Shown: positions 9,319-22,700 of the stretch, one piece after another | Layout of the letters: every line of letters begins with the position of its first letter | How positions within the stretch are numbered: the stretch's first letter is position 1 | Assembly (NCBI GenBank): GCA_963970005.1 | Contig: CAXAMN010025250.1 | Location: 1,385,164-1,449,163 of the forward strand | Source: Durusdinium trenchii | Lineage: Eukaryota; Sar; Dinophyceae; Suessiales; Symbiodiniaceae | DNA length: 64,000 nucleotides | Reading direction: 5' to 3' | Made by a program: the position numbers and the translations under genes | The notes under the pieces: model-generated | What the model was told of the DNA's origin: nothing | The model's input: only the letters and a program-made list of their open reading frames with translations | The model's database searches: none

Positions 9319-10671
9319 GTGGCGTAGGGTATAGGCGAAGTTGTTGGAGAGCATGTCAACAAGGGGTTCATATGATATAATACAAATACATGGGATTATC
9401 TAGTATAGGTGAATTTGAAGCAAAACAGTCTACTCGTAGTTCCGTTTGGGCGATCAATTGTTCCCATCCCTTTTGACCCAGGTCCGCAAATGGATCAGAG
9501 TGTACCAACACCGAGACATATCTCTTCAATGTGCTTCATGCGAATCCCATCTATTTTGAGGTAGCAAACTCTGCAGGTTTTCATGAAGCTCTCGCGTTGG
9601 TCGGTCTGTCCAACCAAACGTCACGGTGGACCCATTTTGGATCGTTGGTCCTTATAGGTGAGATTTCGTTGAATTCCTCGCAATCTTCGGTGAACTCCCA
9701 ACACATGCCTAGGAAGGATAGCACGCCCAGCTCCGCGCCACGGCCGCTAAGAATGGCCACCGCGTGTCATTCCCATTATCCATGGCATCTCGATGCTGCC
9801 AGGGGGGATACTTCAAAAATACAAAATATATGTTTGAAATTGGAGGGTTTGAACACACCAACAGTCTATCCGGTGACAACATCTTGTCTTCGTTTCACAA
9901 CAAATCACAGACGTCACAAGTTGTTTGTTTTCACATCTAACTCGCCATTCTCCGTGGCTCCATTTACTACACCGGTTTTACTCGGTTGTTCTCGGGGATT
10001 CGTTGAAGGCACCGCGACCGGGCGGAACCGTTTCCAGGCAGTGTGGGCAGCTTCGTTCGGAACCACCGGATGCTTGGAGTGACTTCACGGCTGGATGTGG
10101 AAGAAGGGAAGCTGGAAGGCTAGCACTAAATAGATTTGCTGAGAAACTTGTTCAGCTTCAAGTCAGTGAGAAATAGTAGAATGAGACTGTTTTGTGGTCA
10201 GCTGTTCTGAATTTGTTCTTGATTTTCGTGGTCAGTTTTGGTGCACTGGTGATGGACTCCATGTTCTTTTTGGGACAATTTGAAGTACCAATGGTTTTAA
10301 GGTCTAATTAAGGTCTACCAGGTAGGTTCTGGGGGATGTTCTACCATGGAATTGTAGGGTTCATCGTCATGTTTGTTTGCAACGTGAGGCCAGACGTTCA
10401 AAGCCACCATAAATGAGCTACATGACAGATGTGACCGAATGGTGAGGACCCATAGGGCCAGGAGGGTCCAGGTACTTTAACGGTGCCAGTCTTGAAGGTG
10501 AAAGTACTTGAAGAGAATGGTCTTCGGACCCTTAGGCCTGGCACATTTGGGTTCGGATGTTCGTGGACCGAAGTTTGCAGCTGACTGGCAAGATCTCCAT
10601 GCGACAAGGGAGCGAGTCAGCAAGGGAGCGAGTTCCCTTCCGCGGTAGCTTACTGAGAGAGAGCCTGTCGT
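9319..10671. other. Non-coding stretch, one doubtful coding patch
   Basis: Around 9955-10085 two plus-strand frames are open and moderately GC-rich, but neither stands out. No RNA gene, promoter or repeat was recognised in the rest. Confidence 0.3.
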
Positions 10672-10742
10672 GACTCATGAACTACCCTGAACTGCCAGTG
10701 GTGGATGGATAGACTCCTACCAGGTGGAGTAGTTCATGAGTC
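10672..10742. repeat. MITE-like palindromic element, copy 1
   Basis: Perfect 14-bp terminal inverted repeats GACTCATGAACTAC (10672-10685) and GTAGTTCATGAGTC (10729-10742) enclose a 43-bp core. A diverged copy sits at 52523-52588 and shares the core AGTGGTGGATGGAT. The proposed start codon of the reductase gene (10705) lies in the core. Confidence 0.7.
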
Positions 10743-13700
10743 GAAGTTCTGGCTCAGGAAGAAGATCTTCCTCATTTTCCTTTGCCTTTGCACGCTTCTC
10801 GCCGTCCAGCCCAGCTCCCGCTGGTTCGGAGCCGAGCTGAGAGAGGCACGGACCGACCAAAACGCGACCGGAAGAGAGAGGAAGAGATGGGGCTGGCGAT
10901 TCAGAAAATCAGAAGCCTTTTGTGAATCCAATAGGGATATATATATATAGGTCATACATGGAGTCTCTCTTTGATGGCTGTTAATTTTCGGGGACATGCT
11001 TCATCCACACGCGACTGTCCAAAACAGGCGGCGGGACTTGTGGGTGAACGTTCGGTTCCCAAGGCGGGCGAAACAATCATCCAACTAAACCGAATGAAAT
11101 GGAATGATTTGTGGGTTGTTGATGTGTTTGAGATGAGATCATCATATCCCGCGAGCTAAAGCGGAATAAGCACTTGATAGTTGAAGCCGAAAAGACTTGC
11201 CCTCTCAAGAAACCCTCCGGCTTAGCCATGACAGGACCGCACGAGCAAGCTGCAAGCGGAGCTCAAGGGAAAAACCGCCGAGCAAATCCTTCAGTGGGCG
11301 GCCACTCAACCCAATTCGACGAAATCAGGTAGACAGCGGCCGAGTGGTAGGTAGTGGTATGTAGTGGTGGAGTGGGGGGATGGTTGGGGGTTGGGATGTG
11401 AGAAAAGGCAGTAGAAAAGGCACCTTGCCTTGGTTGAATGCTTTTGGTGTCAGGATGAGAAGGGTGAGAGGCCCGAGCAGGCCAGAGGGCCCAGGTTTCG
11501 CTTTGGCAGACAGGCCAAGGTGGTTCAGAGTTCAACCGCTAACCTTACCTGACCTGTGATCATTGTTGTAAGTTGCAGTCGCCGTATATTTTACAGTACT
11601 TGCAAGTGGAGCAAACTTCCAACGAGTTGAAAGGCCTGGCTTGGGAATGCGTTTGGGAGCCTCTTCGTTGAACTCGTGGAAGGATGTGGTTGCAGTGCTT
11701 CTAAGTGGAAAAAGAGCAACGCATCTTGGCTGTTGCTTCAAAACAGCATCGTGCCCCAAACAAAGAAAGCAACCACCCAAATATCATATAAATGTCAATA
11801 AAATTCAACATCATTCAACGACACTCGTCTCCGAACTCCTTTCCGAGGCGGAGACGGTTCCGGGCCTGGTCCAATTTAGCAGCTTCGGACCTTCGGGCAT
11901 GGTGATCTTGGATCTCCTCGATCGCCTAGGCAAGCGGAGTCGGTGTGGGCGCACTGTGAACCACGTCACGGACGCCACGGACGCCACGGACGGCGCCCAA
12001 AACGAAGGTCGATTCGGAAGGCCCTTTTGGTTGGAGGTGTGAATGTCCGGATATATGTCCAGTTCAGGCTGCTTTATATGGACGAAGAAGGCACTTACTT
12101 GACAGCGTTCAACACGTTAAGTGTGTGTATATATTTTACATATATATATAATATATACATGCTTGCAGAGGAAAGAGTGAAAACAAACTTGGCAGGGTGA
12201 ACCGGTGAACCAGAAATTTGTAACACTCGCTTCGAAAGGTGTTCGTCAGGTGCGGAGTCCGGTGCATCTAGATCCGAAGTGTTCTCCTCATTTTGTGTGG
12301 ATATATGTGTTTCTTCCAAAGAACTTGGCGGTTTCGTTTAGGTGAACCTTCGTGATACTCTCTTCCTTGTGTGGGTACACAATCCAGAGCAATCTGGGAG
12401 ATGACCCCCCTGGCCCGAAACGACCCGCCTGCCCGATGAAACAACTCGCCTCGTGACCCGAGGCCTCTTGGAGGAGACACGGATCGTCACGATCGACACC
12501 TTACACCTTTTCCCAGAGAGCTATGAGCATCTGCAGAACGTCACCAGAAGATATCCCAAGATGTGTTTGGGCTCAATCGGCTGCCGACAGATCGCTATCG
12601 TTGCTTACTTCGTTGCTTGCTTAACAGTTGGCAAACTTGGTCGTTCCGAGCTGTTCGAACCAAGGGAGGTAGATGCACTGCCGAAACTAATTCAATTTAT
12701 CTCACTGAGGTTACACTGCTTTCTGGGGAAGGTGGTGCAGGATGTGTTGGGGACAGTGGTGGGATGATGTTCCCTACAACAATGTAGTATATTAAAGGTT
12801 GTGAGAAGTCGCAACATGTAGAGGCGCGCAGCTGCTGTATTTTCTGGAATGAGACCATAGCGGCGATGGAAGGAACTGCGCACAGTTTACTTTTTCTCCG
12901 AAGACACCAGAGAATCCCGGTAGAAGCGCACTGAGGAAGCTCCAGACCTTCTATCCCAAGGACTTCATGGAGGGCGAAGGTCATCGTTTCGATGCTGCTC
13001 GGAGACACCATCGTGCGAAGACCTTCATGGCGGGGGTGGTCTGGCATGTGTGATGGTGTGATGAAGTGTGATCTGTGGATGTAATTGGTTGGTTAGCCCC
13101 CATAACCAGCAACCGCCAATTGCGCCCAAACCCATCCAAATGTGATTTCTACTTCCCTGAACGTCTCCTCTTCCTCCTCCTTTTTTCCCTGCTCTCTCCA
13201 TCCTTCTCCCCCTCCCCCTCCCTCTCCTACTCTCTGCATATTCCTTTCATTTCCCCTTTTCTTATACCAGATTGCAAAGATGAACAGATCATAGAGTGGT
13301 GCATGGGGATAGGCTTAATGAGGTGTTTGTTTGGGATCATAATCTTGGGTCACCATGGCTTCGGATTTGTTGGGTACTCCCGTGGTATTGTTGTTTTTTT
13401 GACTCGAGCTCACTGCCATGGGAATAAACCTTCAAACTTCCAGGTGTAAGTGGCCTTTATTGATTCATCAGGGTTTCTTATTCGCCGGCCTCAGCGAGGA
13501 GATGCATGGAATGACTCTTTGGAAGGACGACTTCCAGAAGCTCTTTGGACAGAAGGGATCTCTTTGGAAGGTTTGACCAGTGTGGGTGAAACGTTCTGAT
13601 GTGACTGTAAAGTTACTTGAACCCCCCTCCGTTGGGACTCCTTGGGTCCCTTTTGGATGCTTTTGGGTGATGTGACCTTTGAGTGATGTGCGTGTTGCCC

Positions 13701-16700
13701 AAGCCACTCAACAAGACCTCCCTCCTGGCCCAGTCTATGAATTTCTGGGCCTGTTTGTATGGACCCTTCGATCCTCAACTGCGTGTTTGGAAGAAACTAA
13801 TTACATTTGGAGGAAAACTAACAAGTTAGAAGTTGACAATTATCGCCTGTTTGGTATTCGGAATTTCATGGTCATTTTTCTTGGGGGCCATGCCCTCCAT
13901 CGAACCATCCGCTTTTTCAGGGAGCGTCGGTGCCAAAAGGACGTCCGGTAAGTTGAGCCTCAAGTTCAGTGAAATGCCAGCTGAGCCGCTCGGCTCCACA
14001 TGCTATTCCAAGTGCTTAGATGGCTGATGGCTGTCCCAAGTTACGCCTTGTTTTGCGGTCAGTTTCGAAGGAAGAACGGAAGAACTGAAGAGTTCATCAC
14101 CTTCCAGGGTTGCGGAAGGGGCCACCAGGGAAGGCTGGAGAGGCTGGAGTCCCAAAACGTGTCTTGCATCCTGACAAATTTCTCTATCGCTCCAGTTGAT
14201 TCTGGTGCTCAGGAGCTGGGGGTAATCCATCTTCCCCCTTTAAACAGGAAAACCAAAAAAACACAGAGTTTCCCAAGCCTGCAGCCTTTGCTTGTTCCAA
14301 CCACTAATTTGGTTGAACAGCCGATTTTTTCACGACGTGCTTTGTTGTTTCTATGTTTTTTCAGTGACTCTGTGAGGTACAGTTACCTCACCAAAGTGGA
14401 GCCCACCCTCCGTGCGCTGCAACAACTGGCGCCTGGCGGTTGGATCACCGGCCGTCGCCGGTCGCAGGGTGAGCTCCGAAGCCACCTGCCGGTGGTGGAG
14501 AACGATGCAGGGAAGCTCGGGCGGATAGAGGCGACGACACCCATGGGTAGTTCTTGCGCAAGATGGTTTGGTATAGCCATGGTTTCGTTCCCTTTTGGTT
14601 TTATAGTTGTCTGACACGATATACAGACATATACAAAAACAATAATATATATATATAGGTTTCCATTGGTTTTCCTGTGGTGAGCATCTCATGTTTCAAG
14701 AGGAAAGCCGATCGTATCCCTTCCGCTACGATCAATCCTTTGAACCCGAAGCCACAAATGAAGGCTCAATGCAACTATAGAAGGGCCCTGTTTGGGGCAA
14801 AATTCACCCTGCCCACCAATCGAATGGTGTGACCTCACAAACCAACATGCGCTACATGCGCTTCACCTCCTTGATATGCATATGCTGGGTCTGGGTCTTC
14901 GACGGGTCGAGACCGGGCTTAGGAGATTGAAGATCAATCCTTTGGCCTACTGGACTTGGGAGGATGTTTGGCAATACCTCCACACCCACGAGGCAATGCG
15001 CGACGGCGAAACCGAACAAAAACAGCTCGGAATCAGACCTTTCGGTGAACCAGCTCGCCGGTGAACACGGTGGTTTGGTGCTTTGAACGCGGCGGCAGGT
15101 CGTTGGGGGCCGAGCGAGCGAGCGAGCAGAGAAACCTGCATGTCGGCGGTGCGATTCACTGACTCGAACTCGACTCTTAATTGTAGAGACTCTTAAAAAT
15201 ATAGAACCTCCAATTGAATTGACAAACCTCTTCCATGCACCTTCCGCACACAGACGCGTGAGACAAGCCACCAGCTTCCACTATTGAGTGGCTGAGAAAC
15301 AAATGAAAAGATAGAAGTTAGAAGCGCAAAACTTACAAGGAAAAAACTCTTCATCACCACCCTTAAGGCCCGTCCAAAAAGCGATGTCCCCATTGTTCGA
15401 AACGAGCGCACATGTCTGCAGAAGGACGCTCATATATGGTCATACCAGTGCAAGAGGAATTAGGAAAATGTGAGACCTGAAGCAACAAACAACGCGAAAA
15501 ACGAGTCAAGCATCCATGCGAAGTGGAAACTCCCAAGAAGAGATATTCTTTGAACAGCCCTTCTCCATCAAAAAGGCCAAATCTGTCAATTCGTGAAATC
15601 TTATGGGGTGCATGGTTATTAACTATAAAAGTCTATACAATACTTCAGAGAGTGATGTTGAAGCATGCAGAGTTGTTGACTCATTGTTCACTCATTCTTC
15701 ACTCATCAACTTGTATGACAGACGTTACACAAGACATGAGGAGCTTGGATGTAGGATGTTGCAAATAAATGTGGTCATTGGATGTCATTGGTGCCATGTG
15801 TCGTGTGCGAATTCAGCCATCACCCATGGCAAACACCCGTGTTTTCGTGATATCCCTGGTACATTAAAGTGTTCCAAATTATGGTACACTTCATGATTTC
15901 ATGACTTCCATAATTGAAGGATGTGCAATTGCAGACGGAAGAAGAGACCTACACTGGTTTCATACTAATGGCCTGGGCCGGCGCAATCAACATGTGCCGA
16001 AAGTGCTATCTATGCTCGACTCCACAGCCACTTTCAGTATATATAAAATATATGTAAATATGGTTCTGTAGACCCACCCTTGGTGTGCAACCCTTATGTG
16101 ATCTTGCCCACCTACATTGGGGTGGTTTCAGGGTTCAATGTATAGCTGAATATGCCATACATGAATGGTCTGAGTGCGTCATATCCTTCGAAGTGCTCCT
16201 CTTTGCCCACAGAGAAAACACTCCCGGCATCACTGGAAGGTGCCCTACAACGTCCTTCACGACCGCGGCTACAGCAGTGTGGGAGCCACTCGATAGCGGT
16301 GTCGTAGGAGCATCGGGTCGACACGGTGCAGATTTGGTGCAGAAATGGTTTCGGGTTGTGGTTTCAGGGGCTATCGTAGGGTTGTGAGTGGTAATGAAAG
16401 GGTGAGTGAACTGTGACGAGAAGGGTATGTTTTCTGACAGGTGTGTACAAACCGGGAAGCATGGGAGCATTGTGTTCTGATCTGCAAATCCTCATGAATG
16501 TGGGAGTGACACAGTGCCACTGACGTTTTACTTTGTCCATAAACTGAAGGGGTTGAGACGTTTTCTCGCACGGCTGAATTTAAATCTGCGGGTCTTTAGA
16601 ATTGGCATATATAAAACAAGAAGAAACCCCTGTTAGTAGCATTGTTGCATGTCCAAAGAACTCCATTTAAGGACATATTCCCCGAGGATTTGTCGCACAC

Positions 16701-19700
16701 AGATGACCAGGGGCTGATCGAAACCACCGGATGACTTCAGGTTCGTCAAGACGGCCCGAACAGCCCGCACGGCCGGGCCCCATGGCGTGCGTTTGTGTCT
16801 CCAGTCGCGCTCCTGCAAGGATGTGATGAATACCCGGCCCACCAAGCCAGGGGAAGGCGAGCGCGCAGGCGGGTTTGGATACGATCTTCGCACAAAAAAC
16901 GGCACAGTCCATCCGGCCAGTCTTTGTGTATTGTGTTTCAAGTGAAAAAGACGCAAAGACACCATAAAGGCACCATAATGAGTGAAAGGCTCCAGGAATA
17001 TCCAGGTATTGGAGCTTTTCGGGTAGAATTGGGATTGGGGTGGTGTGGGATGTGTAGGGGGTGTTTGGGTTTTCCTGTGAACACCAAAAATACCGCACTG
17101 GATTTGCAACTCGGTTCAGTGCCGAAGGTAGATGTGTCTTCCGTCCCCAAAAAACCCTACGAGTGGTGGAACCGCGCGCCGATCGATCTGGTGGGATTTT
17201 CTCGAGCTGAGTCGACTGTCGAGGTCTCTGTTTTCTGCAGATCGTTTAGACAAAAAACGAAAGGAATAAGCGAGCGAAGTCTGGACAGAGTCCTCTTCAA
17301 TGGACTGAAGACTCACTGTAGTCGGATCAGATCGAATTCGAGAAATTCATCGGGTTCTTGTCAAGCGAATTCTTTTTCGACGTCCAGTGTGCTTGGTGAT
17401 TCTACAATCCGGCACTTACCCCATGGGTCCAGGACCATCAATAACGGACCCATCACCATGTGACGCTCTGGGATGCGAAAAACGACCTTGGTTCAGTGAA
17501 AAAGGAACAAATTCCTCTACCTTGGTTCAGGGATGTCAACCTCAACCATTGTTTGGTTGAGGTATGGACCCATTCCTGCAGGTCTCGGAATGTCGAACCT
17601 CACGGGGGATTGTCTGTTCTGCGTGACCGGTGCTCGCATCTGCTCGCGTCCTCTTTTTGTTTCAAGGCCGCTTCGAGCTGAGCCAGGAGACGGGTGGCTG
17701 TTGAAGTGATTGCACTCCCGGAATACTCTATGACACTATGAAATACTATGAATATAAGTCTATAAACACTTCCAAACTCGGTGAAGTTGCATTCTGTAGT
17801 TCTCAGGGCTACCACAAATACCTCAGAGTCATAGCTCTAGACTTGCCTGCTCAAAAAGAAAAAGCACGCGAACAACTTCGTCGTGGAAATGGTCCATTGA
17901 CACTCCATCCGAGTTCGCCGGATCGCCTGGGACACCTTTTAGTGTCCAGGAGACCGAGTGTGGCATGCACACACACCTGGCGCGCATAGCAAAGAAGCGC
18001 GCTGAGAGCGCCTCAAAGCGTGCTGAGTTGGATGATGCGCCGCACCTGCCCTGTGACACATGTGTGGAGGTGGCTTCTGGGAGTTGGTTTTGGGATGGAT
18101 ATGTCAATACATATCAGTTTGCATTCTTGTTCATCTCTGTTTGACTCCCTTGGAAGCTTGGTCAGGACTTAGTCAATCGAGCTGCAGCTACTTTAAGTGC
18201 CATTCATTTCCTCCAAATCGTCCGAACGGCCACCTTAATTCACCTCTTTCCCTCGCAGGTGAACAAGCAGAACTTCGAGGAGGTGGTCCTCAAAACCAAG
18301 CACCTCGGAGTTGAAAGCTGGGCTGAAGCGGGCTTTGCTCCCGGGCAGATCTTGTGGAAGGGTTTTGCGCTTTAGATCGCTCCATGGCTTGTGGAGAAGC
18401 GAATGGTTGAACGACACGACCTGCAGTTTGATGGAACGACACGTGCTGTCCACGTGAATTCGGGTGTATGGCTGTCATGTCACATCCACCAAACCATTCT
18501 GACATGGCACTGTTGGTTGATGGGATTATACAACCTGTAGGGATTCAAATACCTTGTCAGGAAGTATTTGGGCACTCAAAGTGATCTACATAAAAGTGTT
18601 TCCAATCACCTGCTTAAAGGGTGGAAGTGGATCCATAGGGAACCATACTTCCAATGACCGATCCACATGGACCTGTACCAGACACCCCCCCCAATGGCAT
18701 GGCGGCTTTTAACAAACACCCCTTGAGAGGGGGCTTTGGTAGGTAGACTCTCATTTGAAACCCTGTGGACATCGACGTCGTTTGCTCAAGCCTTCCATTT
18801 CCACCGGAACGGACGGGAAATCAATGGAAAAGTCGGTGCAATCCTCATGCACGAAAGGATTGCGACCATCAAGTTTTCTGGTATCAGCAATACCATATAC
18901 GCATCATTTGCTCGTTTGGATTGATCATGCGACCGGCGGACCGAACCATTTGCGAAACCCTTGGTGGTCAGCGATCTCTTCGATCTGATCGGTCTTAGCT
19001 TTATCGGTGAGTCATCGGTGACAGCCCGCGCTTGGCGTGAAAGACCGAACCATGATTTCGGACGGATGGGATGGGGATGGGAAGGCTCGTTCAACCTGGG
19101 TGCGCCAAACAGTTGACCTGGGCGCCCTTTTTGGCGAACAACCGACGTAACCTGGTGCCCGTACTCCGAACTCCTGGTGCCATGCACGGTGTTTCGGGGG
19201 CCAAAAGTGATTGAATCAGCAGCATGAATCGACGCAGGCAGGATATGCTCCTTGAGTTCTATTCGCCGATGTGTGGTCACTGCACGCACTTTGCTCCTAC
19301 CTATGCGACGATTGCGCATGAGACGCCTGGCAGTGCTTTTTTGGAGTTTGAGGCTTTGTCGCCATTGTGTGTGTTTTTGTGATTCCGATTCCATAAAAGA
19401 TCATCCCGGCTTTGAATGGAATCACAAAAAAAGGCGTGGTTGCAGTGACCAGCCACGTCGTTTGAGTCTATTGGTTCAACTGCGTTTTTGCTTGACTTTT
19501 CCGAGTTTTTCCCAATAGACTTTAAGATTGTAATTAGACGGGTACGTCGTGAAGGGGCTGTATGCTCGTTGCTCAATCACTTGGCACCACTTCAACTACA
19601 CCACCCGACATCGCCCTAAAAAGAAGCATGACTCGCATGCCGCGCATGCTGCGTGCCGCAAACGTAAGTTCGACATGTGTGAAACATGTCATCCTGATTT

Positions 19701-22700
19701 CATCCTGCGATCCACCCCTGCATAAATCAGGCCTGTCCAGTAATTAGTGGTGGATAGTGGTGGATGTTTGAACTACGTAGTCCGACGGAGAAACTGCCAA
19801 AGGGTAAACCTGCCGATGATTCCTTTGCAACTGCACTTGTTTCCAGTTTCTGGCTTGAGAAACCTTCAATTATTGTTCCATTCTCAGAGGAATCCATTCT
19901 CCCAATGCGTGAGCCATACCTGGTGACACAGTGACCCAGCTATTGTGAGAATGTTCAGCACTCGTCAAATGAGACATGAAACCACATGCAACGCACCGAC
20001 CGTTGCTCAAACCTTTACTGGCGATAGGGTTTCTTTCTACCTCCCAGTTGTTGAGACTGGCAGCGGAGCTTTCGAGCTCTAACGCTTTTCACGCAGTGCT
20101 GGCGCCAGACCTGAGGCCCCGTTTACAGAGCGATAGCGCCATCGCACTGGAGACACTGAGGTAGGGCGTTTTCCAGGATTGATCCTGGCCTGACTACAAA
20201 GTTCTCGGTGGAAGCGCAGAAGAAGGAGCAGACGCTCTCGGATACCGAGAAGAAGAAGTTGGGGCCGCTTGGACTGCGTTTGGTGGACAGGCTGGCGGGA
20301 CCGGCGCTGTTGGTGTGGACCGCCTGGCAGAGCAAGGTGGCGCCAAGGCTTGTTGAAGGAACTGGAGGGCCAACTCCTACCTCTTCGACATCAGGCTGCA
20401 ATGGAGCTGTACCAAGCGGGTACAAAGGACGGTGGCATCCTACTAAGGCAGTATGCTGAACCGAACCTGGCGGTCATCGATGTCACCACAAGATCGTCAA
20501 TCCGCAAGGTGTTGGCCGCGGAGCAACGATCCAAATGCCGAGCATGCGGACAGATTGGTCACTGCATGGGCAAGGGATCCGATTTGCCCGGCAAAGAAGG
20601 CCAAAGGAAAAGGTAAGGGTTCATCCTTTGGATACTCGGGCAGGGGATCTTCGAAGAGTGGCAACAAGAAAGGTGACAAGCCACGGGTGGTCTACTGCAC
20701 TGTGGGGCTGGAGAACACGTATGACGACACCGTGGGTTACGTGGCACTACGTGGAGGAGCCAATCAGGAGGAGAGCCCGAACATCTTGATCATCAACAGC
20801 AGTGTAACGTCCGCCGCGGGATATCTATCGGATGCTGAGGACGGAACTGGACTTCATGCCTCCGACATCAAAGGCATTGCGACCGCCTCCAACTAAGGCA
20901 TTGGAGACTTGATCGACAGCGAGTGCTTCAGGTGCCTATGAGACGCCACCTAGAGGACCGCTGCCGAAGATGACGTTTCCAACTTCACCGGTGCCACCAC
21001 TGCCGGTGAGGAGCCAAGGATCGGCAGGCGAGACCAACAAGATGACAGCACCAGTCATGCACTCAAGAGCAGTCGAAGGGGACTGTCCCCATCAGCGAGC
21101 GGACCAGCCGCCGGGGGACGAATGCCTACATCGACGACTGTGGAGTTGCCTTGAAGAAAGAGATCGGACACCCCAGACTGGAGGCAAGACAACGACCATA
21201 CCTTCTGGGGAGTGTGATCATGACAAGGTCACATGGAAAGGCAGCAATGGGTACGTCTGGACATGGACATGCGAGAACTGCGGGCAGACGGACACTGTGA
21301 CAAAGGATTCAGGACTGGCCAAACCTGTAGCAGGTAAGCCACCAGGAATGCCACAACATGCTGGTGATCAACTATGGTGGATCTGTACCTATTATGGTGG
21401 ATCTGTACCCAGGACATGGTGGCAGATGCGATGACCAAGGCTATGAATTGCAACGCGGTGCTGAATTTGATTCAGCAACCGACTGAAGCTGACGGTAAAA
21501 CCGATCCGAGCCGGCACCAGTTGTGGTTTCAGTTTTTGCTCCGCACAACGGTAGCTACCAACAGCCGCTTGGAACATGGGGACCGTGTGATCGCGGCCCC
21601 TCGTCGTCCGACGCATTAGGCTGAGCATCAGTGGAGATGCCCTTCCAGCGAGGATGGATCTCTATCACAACCAGGCGATGCCGGCCCAAAATTCCGGCCA
21701 AACGAGCCGAACACCCGACAGTGAAGAGCTGATCTTAGTGCATGGATGTGAGTGGTGTATTTTTAGGTATTTTTTGTTTGAGTTCAACACACTGCCGCAT
21801 CCGCACTGCGAAGGGCGGGCCTGCGTGTGTCCTCTCCCCGATTGGCAGTCATGTTCCGGGAAACATATTTGAATGATTGTTCCACACTCCCTGAAAATCA
21901 TCATGGAAGTGGATGGCATGGCCCAAGTTCGGATGACCATGAAATCCGAATACCAAACAAAGGGTGCCATCATGATCATCATGTGCCATTATTATTTAAG
22001 GGAGTGTAATGTTCATCATTCACGAGACCAAAATTCTGTGAAGCCGAGGTGGGTTCGCATCAAATCATGTTGTTTTTGTCCTTCCTCACTGATCTACTGC
22101 ATGTTGATTCTGCACCGCCATTTAGGCATGCATTCGAGAGGTAAGGATCCCAGTCATTGGACACTTTCCGCCACTCACCATCGAAATGCATGTTTTCCTG
22201 GAGAAGGTACCGAACAGTGTCTATCTCTCAAGGGCACACGGTACATGAGAATCGGATGACCTTCACCGGCTCGAGCGAATAAGCGGCAAGCGCAAGTCGT
22301 GCGAGTTGCGAGGTTCCACAAAGCGCCAAAGATGCAGGCTTTGTGCCTTGGAACCAAGAGGTCGGGCTGGAGAATGCAACTTTTGCCAGTGAAAGTGAGC
22401 GGGACCCTGTCGACGCACAACCTTCTTCGAGGGCGACTTGCGTCTATGTTCCAGTTCCCGCGATAGCACAAATATTGCAAGCTGATCTTGTGACTGACGT
22501 TTCTTTTCTGAATGCCAAAATCAGTTGCCACAGCAAGGAATGGGTCGCAGGGAATCTGACTGAAAAATGTGAAATCTCAGTGAATGTCTTTGCAAGACTA
22601 GTTGTTGTTCACAACATGCTGAAGGGCCTACAGTAATTTGATTTGTACACAGGTTTACCTGAAAACTGAAGATCCCTCAACCAGTGGTTGGTCTAAGCCT

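Noticed and set aside
16811..17463. 222-codon plus-strand frame 16795-17463 as an independent gene
   Set aside because: It overlaps the reductase exon 16820-16872 in another frame, and the reductase frame carries the family motif.
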